A stretch of 64,000 nt of DNA, taken from NCBI RefSeq assembly GCF_031932625.1, contig NZ_JAVSCK010000005.1, forward strand, positions 310,001 to 374,000. Direction: 5' to 3'. The position numbers and the translations under genes were made by a program. Each line of letters begins with the position of its first letter. Positions within the stretch are counted from its first letter, which is position 1. This stretch comes from Hwangdonia seohaensis. Its GTDB lineage: Bacteria; Bacteroidota; Bacteroidia; Flavobacteriales; Flavobacteriaceae. Positions 8,021 through 14,809 of the stretch are shown here, in pieces. The notes under the pieces are model-generated. The model saw only the letters and a program-made list of their open reading frames with translations. It was not told where the DNA came from and ran no database searches.

Positions 8021-8049
8021 GTAGGGTAAACTTATATATAGGTGTCTTA
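8021..8049 (+). promoter_or_regulatory. ECF-sigma promoter of the fecR-tonB receptor operon
   Basis: GTAGGGTAAA, 12 bases, TGTCTTA, placed between the sigma stop codon (8015) and the fecR start (8069). It makes the anti-sigma and receptor genes part of the sigma factor's own regulon. Confidence 0.8.
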
Positions 8050-8068
8050 ATTGTATAAAAGACAAAAA

Positions 8069-8983
8069 ATGAATAAAGAAAACGACATATTAAAATGGTT
8101 TGATGGTGACATCTCTACCGCGGAGATTAAAAAGCTGTATCCCGACGAAGACTTTTCTGCATTGGTAAAAACTGCCTTTTATGCCAAACAAATTGATGTG
8201 CCTAAAGTAGATGCACAAAAGGCTTTAGCAGATTTTAAAACTAAATCTTTTAAAAAGAAAGAATCTAAAGTTATTCCCTTAAATTTCAAATCATTTTTAA
8301 AGGTGGCTGCCATTTTGGTGGTTATGCTTACGTCGTCCTATTTTTTATTCTTTAACAATACAAAATCCTATTCAACAGCTATTGCACAAACAGAAACTTT
8401 TAATCTACCTGATGATTCTCAGGTAATTTTAAATGCACAGTCCAAACTGTCTTTCAATAAAAAAACTTGGAAAAAAAGCCGAAGTCTTGATTTAAATGGC
8501 GAAGCTTTTTTTAAGGTAACCAAAGGCGAAAAATTCACCGTTAATACAAACGCCGGAAGCATTCAAGTTTTAGGCACACAATTTAATGTAAAAAAACGCC
8601 CGAATTATTTTGAAGTACAATGCTACGAAGGTTCTGTAAGTGTTACACACAACAAAGAAAAAACGATATTAATCCCAGGGAAAACGTTTAGGGTTGTAAA
8701 TAACCAAATTGTATTGGCCAAGGATTTTAACGCAGAAACACCATCGTGGTTAGCCAAGGAATCTTCGTTTGATAATGTACCGCTTTGGCAAATTGTTAAC
8801 GAATTGGAAATTCAATACGATATAATCATTGATGCATCAAAAGTAGATGTTGCCAAAACATTTTCAGGTAGTTTTACACACACCGATAAAAATATAGCAT
8901 TACAATCTGTAACCATTCCGCTTAAATTAAGTTACAAAATAAACGGTAATAAAGTTGAGTTATATAACTATGACAAAAACTAA
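8069..8983 (+). CDS. FecR-family anti-sigma factor
   Basis: A 304-residue single-pass inner-membrane protein. Residues 1 to about 75 are the cytoplasmic anti-sigma part (starts NKENDILKWFDGD); one membrane segment follows (FLKVAAILVVMLTSSYFLFF), then the periplasmic FecR domain (SKLSFNKKTW, LNGEAFFKVTKGEKFTV, VLGTQFNVKKRP) and a DUF4974-type C-terminal domain that contacts the receptor's STN domain. I place the start at the ATG at 8069 rather than an upstream TTG at 8051 because the TTG lies almost on the -10 box. The 3' end overlaps the receptor gene by 14 bases. Confidence 0.92.
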   Translation: MNKENDILKWFDGDISTAEIKKLYPDEDFSALVKTAFYAKQIDVPKVDAQKALADFKTKSFKKKESKVIPLNFKSFLKVAAILVVMLTSSYFLFFNNTKSYSTAIAQTETFNLPDDSQVILNAQSKLSFNKKTWKKSRSLDLNGEAFFKVTKGEKFTVNTNAGSIQVLGTQFNVKKRPNYFEVQCYEGSVSVTHNKEKTILIPGKTFRVVNNQIVLAKDFNAETPSWLAKESSFDNVPLWQIVNELEIQYDIIIDASKVDVAKTFSGSFTHTDKNIALQSVTIPLKLSYKINGNKVELYNYDKN

Positions 8984-11516
8984 ACACTTCATCGTTTTAT
9001 GTTCTGTCTATTGCTGCTTTTCTTTTGGTTTACAAGCACAAGAAAAACTACCGTTATTAGATGTATTACAGCAATTAGAAAATCAATTTGATGTCAAGTT
9101 TTCCTATTCGATAGATGATGTTAGTAATGTTTTGGTAGATATACCAAACAAATCAGACACATTAAAACAAATCATTGAAAATTTAAACGCTACCACACTT
9201 TTAAATTTTAAGTTTCTTAACGAGCGCTATATCACGGTTTCCACAATTAACAAAACCATTGCTATTTGTGGTGTTTTGGTTTCAGAAAAAACTAAAGAAC
9301 CTTTGCCTGGGGCTTCGGTTTTAATTGAAAATTCTACAAATGGTGTTATCACAGATATAGAAGGCAGTTTTACTTTGAATGAAGTAGATGTCAATAAATC
9401 GATAATTATTTCTTTTTTAGGATTTGAAACACAGGTGTTTAAAGCTGCGGATTTAATGTTGTTAAATAACACGTGTAAAACCATAGAAATGCAAGTTAAA
9501 AGTGAAGCACTCAATCAGATTCTAATCACCAAATTTTTAACCACAGGTTTACAAAAACGCATTGATGGTAGCACGATTTTAAATACCGAAAAGTTTGGTA
9601 TTTTACCCGGGCTCGCAGAACCGGATATTATGCAATCCATTCAAGCTTTACCAGGTGTTGAAAGCATTAATGAAAGTATCGCAAACATTAATGTTCGTGG
9701 GGGTACAAACGACCAAAACCTCATACTTTGGGATAATATTAAAATGTATCATTCGGGGCATTTTTTCGGGCTTATCTCAGCTTACAACCCGTATTTAACA
9801 AACCAAGTTTCGGTGACCAAAAACGGAACCTCAAGCGAGTTTAGCGATGGCGTGTCCAGCACCATTAATATGTCTACAAAAAACAAGATAAATGAAGGCT
9901 TTAAAGGCGGCGTAGGCGCTAATTTAATACATGCCGATGCTTTTTTGGAAATACCATTAAGTAAAAAACTGGCCGTTCATATATCGGGTAGGCGCTCTTT
10001 TACCGATGTTTTCAGTACACCGACTTACGATACGTATTTTGAACGCAGTTTTCAAGATAGCGAGCTCACCACAAATAGCGATAACATAAGCGAGAGTAAC
10101 AAATCGTCCGATTTTTTCTTTTACGACTATACCGCTAAATTGCTTTTCGATTTTAATGAGAATCATAAATTTAGGGCTAACATTATTGGCATAAACAATA
10201 ACTTGGATTATACTGAAAGTTATACCAATTCCGATGATGAAACAGATTCAAAAACCAGTAATTTAAAGCAACAAAACTTGGGCGCTGGTGCAAACTGGAA
10301 CGCGAAGTGGCATGCTAAATTTTCAACTGAAATCAATGCTTTTTATTCAAAATATAATGTGGATGCTGTTGATTATAGAATTGAAACCGATCAAAAATTA
10401 ACCCAAGCAAACGAAGTTCTTGAAACGGGAGTAAAGCTTAAAACCAATTTTAAGATTAATGATAATCTGAATGTTTTAAATGGCTATCAATTCAGTGAAA
10501 TAGGCATTTTGAACGAAACCACGGTTAGCGCACCGTCTTACGATAAAACCAAAAAGGACGTGTTGCTCAACCATGCGCTTTTTAGTGAAATAGAATTTAA
10601 TAAACACAATACGTATTTGAGGTTGGGTGTTCGGGGGAATTATTTTCAGAAATTCAATAAAATGATTATTGAGCCCAGGCTAAATGTTAGACAAAAACTA
10701 AATAATCGCTTTGCATTAAAGTTACAAGGTGAATTTAAAAACCAATCTGCCACACAGATTATCGATTTTCAAGATGATTTTTTAGGCGTTGAAAACCGCC
10801 GCTGGATTTTGGCAAATAACAGTTCGATTCCTATTTCTGAAAGTAAACAAGGGTCTTTCGGTTTCGAGTTTAATCAAAACAATTTCGTAATTGATGTTGA
10901 AGGGTTTTATAAACTAGTTGATGGGATAACCGCATCCAACCAAGGTTTTTATAATAATTTTCAATATATAAATGCCGCTGGAAGCTATGCTGTAAAGGGT
11001 GTTGAGTTTTTAATGAATAAAACGGCTGAATCCTATAGTGCTTGGGTGAGTTATACCTACAGTGTTAATGATTATGAATTTGAAAGTATAACGCCCTCCG
11101 TTTTTCCAAACAATGTGGATGTCAGGCATTCGATGTCCATGGCCTTTAATTATGATATTAGGGATGATTTAAAAGTATCCATAGGTGGTATTTGGAGGTC
11201 TGGTGCGCCATATACAAAACCCGTTGAAGGGAATGAAACCATACAAAATGGCAATAATACGGTTGTAAATTACGACCTTCCGAATAATGAAAACTTAGAT
11301 GATTTTATCCGATTGGATGTTTCCTTAAAATATAATTTTAATATAACAAACACATCTAACGGAGCTATAAGTTTAGGAGTTATTAATGTAACGAATAAAG
11401 AAAATAGCATCAATAGGTATTACGAAGTGCACCCTGAAGATTCAAATTCAGCCATACAAATTGATAATAAATCACTTGGTTTAACGCCCAATTTAAGTTT
11501 TAGAATCAATTTTTAG
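8970..11516 (+). CDS. TonB-dependent outer-membrane receptor with STN signalling domain
   Basis: An 848-residue receptor. It has a signal peptide ending LQAQ, an STN domain (LLDVLQQLENQFDVKFSYS) that signals to FecR, a carboxypeptidase-like beta-sandwich (GVLVSEKTKEPLPGASVLIE), the plug (PGLAEPDIMQSIQALPGVES, then NINVRGGTNDQNLILWDN) and a 22-strand-type barrel ending in Phe. The ATG at 8970 is preferred to a TTG at 8955. With the sigma and anti-sigma genes upstream it forms a trans-envelope regulatory set. The substrate is not given by the sequence; there is no adjacent SusD. Confidence 0.92.
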   Translation: MTKTKHFIVLCSVYCCFSFGLQAQEKLPLLDVLQQLENQFDVKFSYSIDDVSNVLVDIPNKSDTLKQIIENLNATTLLNFKFLNERYITVSTINKTIAICGVLVSEKTKEPLPGASVLIENSTNGVITDIEGSFTLNEVDVNKSIIISFLGFETQVFKAADLMLLNNTCKTIEMQVKSEALNQILITKFLTTGLQKRIDGSTILNTEKFGILPGLAEPDIMQSIQALPGVESINESIANINVRGGTNDQNLILWDNIKMYHSGHFFGLISAYNPYLTNQVSVTKNGTSSEFSDGVSSTINMSTKNKINEGFKGGVGANLIHADAFLEIPLSKKLAVHISGRRSFTDVFSTPTYDTYFERSFQDSELTTNSDNISESNKSSDFFFYDYTAKLLFDFNENHKFRANIIGINNNLDYTESYTNSDDETDSKTSNLKQQNLGAGANWNAKWHAKFSTEINAFYSKYNVDAVDYRIETDQKLTQANEVLETGVKLKTNFKINDNLNVLNGYQFSEIGILNETTVSAPSYDKTKKDVLLNHALFSEIEFNKHNTYLRLGVRGNYFQKFNKMIIEPRLNVRQKLNNRFALKLQGEFKNQSATQIIDFQDDFLGVENRRWILANNSSIPISESKQGSFGFEFNQNNFVIDVEGFYKLVDGITASNQGFYNNFQYINAAGSYAVKGVEFLMNKTAESYSAWVSYTYSVNDYEFESITPSVFPNNVDVRHSMSMAFNYDIRDDLKVSIGGIWRSGAPYTKPVEGNETIQNGNNTVVNYDLPNNENLDDFIRLDVSLKYNFNITNTSNGAISLGVINVTNKENSINRYYEVHPEDSNSAIQIDNKSLGLTPNLSFRINF

Positions 11517-11624
11517 AATAGCGAATCCATATTAAAAAATCGATAAAACGTATTATTTTTACGATTAAATGTTGTTTTATTCGATGTTTTTTATATTTTT
11601 GTCAAACCCAAATCTTAAAATAAA

Positions 11625-12662
11625 ATGAAAAAGTTAACTCTACTTATGTTGTTTTGTATAGCAACAATTACTTCAAAAGCTCAAAATGATTTAGATGCGC
11701 TTCTTGCCGCAGGTGTAAAAAACGCAGAACGTTTTGCCAACGATTATTTAATGTCGGGAACAGATGGTTTAATGCACAGCATGAATGCTGGTTGGTTTAA
11801 TACGGCAGACGCCAAACCACTTGGAGGTTTTGAAATTTCAATAATCGCCAATGCTTCAACCATACAGAATGAGCACAAATCGTTTTTAATGAATATTGCA
11901 GATTACAATAACGACCCAGATCAAGATTTTGTGGTGTCATTTACAGATGCTTCAACATCAAAATCTGTGGCAACTGCTTTAGGGGAAAACGAACCGGATA
12001 TTGATATAGTAGTTACTTATGACGACCCGATTTTAGGGCCTCAACAGGAAACCATAACCTTACCTAGTGGCATTGGTTCAGATACGGCAAACCTATTGCC
12101 AACTGCCTTTATTCAAGGTGCCATTGGACTCAGTAAAGGTATTGAGTTGAAAGCGCGTTTTGTGCCCAAAATTAATACTGATGATGTAGATATTAGCATG
12201 TATGGCGCTGGATTGCAAATGGAGTTTACCAAATGGTTGCCTGCCGATAAATTACTGCCCGTAGCCATTTCAGGTTTGGTAGCTTATACCCATTTAGATG
12301 GTACTTATGATATATCTGGATCTACCGGAATTAGCGGTAGTAATCAACGTATAGAAAATGATACAAATACGTGGTTGTTCCAATTAATAGCATCAACCAA
12401 ATTGCCCGTAATCAATTTTTACGGCGGTTTAGGGTATATAAAAGGTAAATCGGAATCGGATTTATTAGGAAGTTATACCGTTTCAAATGGGCCATTATTT
12501 TCTCAAACCATAACCGATCCTTTTTCAGTATCAAGTGAAGCATCGTCTGTTAGGGGAACGATTGGTACCAAATTGAAATTAGGCTTTTTCAGATTAAATG
12601 CCGAATACCATTTAGCCGAATTTAATGCCTTTTCAGTAGGTTTAAATTTCGGATTTAGATAA
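11625..12662 (+). CDS. DUF6588-like outer-membrane protein
   Basis: A 345-residue secreted protein with a signal peptide (residues 1-19, ending SKA). The mature start DLDALLAAGVKNAERFANDY and the segment SMNAGWFNTADAKPLGGFE match the pattern I associate with the DUF6588 family of Bacteroidota. Later parts look like a beta-barrel (RFVPKINTDDVDISMYGAGL, FYGGLGYIKG, GTIGTKLKLGFFRLNAEYHL) with a C-terminal aromatic/Arg end. It stands alone between the TonB receptor and mdh. Its function is unknown, and the family name is from memory and moderately sure. Confidence 0.75.
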   Translation: MKKLTLLMLFCIATITSKAQNDLDALLAAGVKNAERFANDYLMSGTDGLMHSMNAGWFNTADAKPLGGFEISIIANASTIQNEHKSFLMNIADYNNDPDQDFVVSFTDASTSKSVATALGENEPDIDIVVTYDDPILGPQQETITLPSGIGSDTANLLPTAFIQGAIGLSKGIELKARFVPKINTDDVDISMYGAGLQMEFTKWLPADKLLPVAISGLVAYTHLDGTYDISGSTGISGSNQRIENDTNTWLFQLIASTKLPVINFYGGLGYIKGKSESDLLGSYTVSNGPLFSQTITDPFSVSSEASSVRGTIGTKLKLGFFRLNAEYHLAEFNAFSVGLNFGFR

Positions 12663-12749
12663 TGGTTTTTTAAATTCATTTTCATATAAATGAATGATTT
12701 AATATTCAAATAATTTATGTTTTAGTTAGTTTATATAATTAGTTGCGTT

Positions 12750-12782
12750 AAAAGTGCAGGATTTTAATCTTGCACTTTTTTC
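12750..12782 (+). terminator. Terminator after the DUF6588-like gene
   Basis: AAAAGTGCAGGATT pairs with AATCTTGCACTTTTTT, followed by T residues, about 90 bases after the stop codon. Confidence 0.75.
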
Positions 12783-12802
12783 GTTTACAGCATTTTAATT
12801 CA

Positions 12803-12810
12803 TACTTTTG
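12803..12810 (+). promoter_or_regulatory. Probable mdh promoter (-7 TACTTTTG)
   Basis: A perfect -7 consensus lies 22 bases after the preceding terminator and 115 bases before mdh. No strict -33 TTTG is visible. Confidence 0.4.
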
Positions 12811-12924
12811 TTAACCAAAATTTTTAGCGGTAAAACAAACAATAGTCATGTTTTAAATCAAAATAAATGATGACTTTTGGCTAGAATTTATAACATATCA
12901 CAAATCTTTTAAAAAAATAATTTT

Positions 12925-13851
12925 ATGAAAGTTACAGTAGTTGGAGCAGGGGCAGTAGGGGCTAGTTGCGCAGAGTACATTGCGATTAAAAACTTTGCTT
13001 CTGAAGTTGTATTATTAGACATTAAAGAAGGCTATGCCGAAGGTAAAGCGATGGATTTAATGCAGTGTGCATCTTTAAACGGGTTCGATACCAAAATTAC
13101 AGGCATCACAAACGATTATAGCAAAACGGCAAATAGCGATATTTGTGTCATAACTTCGGGTATTCCGCGTAAGCCGGGAATGACTCGCGAAGAATTAATT
13201 GGTATTAATGCCGGTATTGTAAAATCGGTTTCATCCAGTTTAATTGAGCACTCTCCAAACACCATTATTATTGTGGTGAGTAACCCAATGGATACGATGA
13301 CGTATTTGGTTCATAAAACAACAAATTTACCAAAAAACAGAATTATAGGCATGGGCGGCGCCTTAGATTCCGCACGTTTTAAATACAGATTAGCCGAAGC
13401 TTTAGAAGCTCCAATTAGCGATGTAGACGGCATGGTTATAGGCGGTCATAGCGATACCGGCATGGTGCCATTAACATCGCACGCCACACGAAATAGTGTT
13501 AAGGTTTCTGAGTTTTTATCTGACGATAGACTAAATCAAGTAAAAGAAGACACTAAAGTTGGTGGTGCTACTTTAACCAAATTATTAGGTACGTCGGCTT
13601 GGTATGCACCAGGTGCAGCAGTTTCCGGATTGGTACAAGCCATTGCTTGCGACCAAAAGAAAATGTTCCCTTGTTCAACCTTATTGGAAGGTGAATACGG
13701 TTTAAGCGATTTATGCATTGGTGTACCGGTGATTTTAGGCAAGAACGGAATTGAAAAAATAGTGGATATTCCGTTAAGCGATGCTGAAAAAACACATATG
13801 CAACAAAGTGCCGAAGGCGTTAAGAAAACAAATGGTTTACTGGAATTGTAA
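12925..13851 (+). CDS. mdh: Malate dehydrogenase
   Basis: NAD-dependent malate dehydrogenase of the LDH-like type, 308 residues, which interconverts malate and oxaloacetate in the TCA cycle. Visible are the Rossmann fold GAGAVGASC (residues 7-15), the substrate-loop arginines in SGIPRKPGMTREEL, VVSNPMDTMTYL, and the catalytic His in GGHSDTGMVP (about residue 174). It lies between gyrB and secDF; I recall this gene neighbourhood from other Flavobacteriaceae, there usually without the ECF cluster in between. It is a single gene closed by a hairpin. Confidence 0.97.
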   Translation: MKVTVVGAGAVGASCAEYIAIKNFASEVVLLDIKEGYAEGKAMDLMQCASLNGFDTKITGITNDYSKTANSDICVITSGIPRKPGMTREELIGINAGIVKSVSSSLIEHSPNTIIIVVSNPMDTMTYLVHKTTNLPKNRIIGMGGALDSARFKYRLAEALEAPISDVDGMVIGGHSDTGMVPLTSHATRNSVKVSEFLSDDRLNQVKEDTKVGGATLTKLLGTSAWYAPGAAVSGLVQAIACDQKKMFPCSTLLEGEYGLSDLCIGVPVILGKNGIEKIVDIPLSDAEKTHMQQSAEGVKKTNGLLEL

Positions 13852-13881
13852 ACTTTAATATTACAAATTAGATTTTATAAT

Positions 13882-13905
13882 AAAGACTGTAGAAATACAG
13901 TCTTT
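13882..13905 (+). terminator. mdh terminator
   Basis: AAAGACTGTA, loop GAAA, TACAGTCTTT: a perfect 10-base stem with a GNRA-type loop, then T/A. Confidence 0.85.
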
Positions 13906-13911
13906 TATTAT

Positions 13912-13919
13912 TATATTTG
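13912..13919 (+). promoter_or_regulatory. Promoter (-7 TATATTTG) giving a near-leaderless transcript
   Basis: A perfect -7 box ends four bases before the ATG at 13924. The expected start site then falls at or next to the A of the start codon. Confidence 0.5.
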
Positions 13920-13923
13920 GCGC

Positions 13924-14538
13924 ATGAATTCAAAATGGTACTTTAGTGCTTTAATAGTTATTATCACCTTGTTTGGTGCTTTTTCGCAGCAGCAAACTAT
14001 TGTGCCAAATCAAGAAATTGTTCTTCAATTTACAGATGCTTCCATAACACCCGATGAATCACAAAAAACCATTGCTATTGTAAAACAGCAATTGCAGGAT
14101 TTAGGTGTTAGCAATATTCAAATAAAGGAAGAAGAAGGCGGTAAGCTAAAAATCACGTATCACAGTGATGCCGATGTTGCGAGTATTAAAAAGACCTTTT
14201 CAAAAGAAAAGAACCTCATTTTAGATGCTGCTTTAAACAATGAAAACGAAGATTCTTCAAAGCTTCCTTTTGATGAAAACACCGTTAGCTATAAACTCGA
14301 TGTTTATGAAATCCAAAACGGGCACGATGCGCCATGGGATTTAAACGGGACTTCGGTTGTTGAGTTAAAACCCGAAAGCAAAAGATTATCAAATCCAAAT
14401 TTATATGCTTTTATCAATGCTTTTGATGTGAATGAAAGCGGCGAAAAAGTAGCCTATAAAACACATTACAATATTGCCATTGCAATAGATAATACGTCAC
14501 ACAAAATCCCCGAAGTTAGAGCGGGACCTTTAGCTTAA
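13924..14538 (+). CDS. Secreted protein with a SecD periplasmic-subdomain-like segment
   Basis: A 204-residue protein with an N-terminal signal or anchor segment (about residues 5-21). Residues 45-82 (IAIVKQQLQDLGVSNIQIKE, then GGKLKITYHSDADV) follow the pattern of the SecD P1 head, A.EVLRKRIDEFGV..P.IQ..G..RILV.LPGV.DV, which the SecDF protein encoded 270 bases downstream carries in full. The rest (ENTVSYKLDVYEIQNGHDAP) is not recognised. The gene is probably the usual companion of secDF in this family. A role in Sec export is inference from likeness and position. Confidence 0.7.
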   Translation: MNSKWYFSALIVIITLFGAFSQQQTIVPNQEIVLQFTDASITPDESQKTIAIVKQQLQDLGVSNIQIKEEEGGKLKITYHSDADVASIKKTFSKEKNLILDAALNNENEDSSKLPFDENTVSYKLDVYEIQNGHDAPWDLNGTSVVELKPESKRLSNPNLYAFINAFDVNESGEKVAYKTHYNIAIAIDNTSHKIPEVRAGPLA

Positions 14539-14624
14539 ATTACTTCAAAAAAACAGCTTTTATAAACAACTGGCACCAAACCGGTTTCAGTACAAAAAGC
14601 TAACAAAATTATTAAAATATAAAA

Positions 14625-14656
14625 TTGTTAAATCCTACGAGAAAATTCTATATTTG
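14625..14656 (+). promoter_or_regulatory. secDF promoter (-33 TTG, -7 TATATTTG)
   Basis: TTG at 14625-14627 and TATATTTG at 14649-14656 are separated by 21 bases, close to the usual Bacteroidota spacing. The leader would be about 150 nt. A weak hairpin (AGCTTTT with AAAAGCT) lies just upstream. Confidence 0.5.
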
Positions 14657-14809
14657 CTCGTTTTAAAATAAAAACAATTTTTGAACAAGGTAAAACCTTG
14701 TGAATCATTAAACTTGTCATTCCCACAAAATCGGAGATTCATAAATACCATAATTATGAATTTAGAATCAATGAATAAAGCGGGAAACTAAGACACAAAA
14801 AATTACAAA

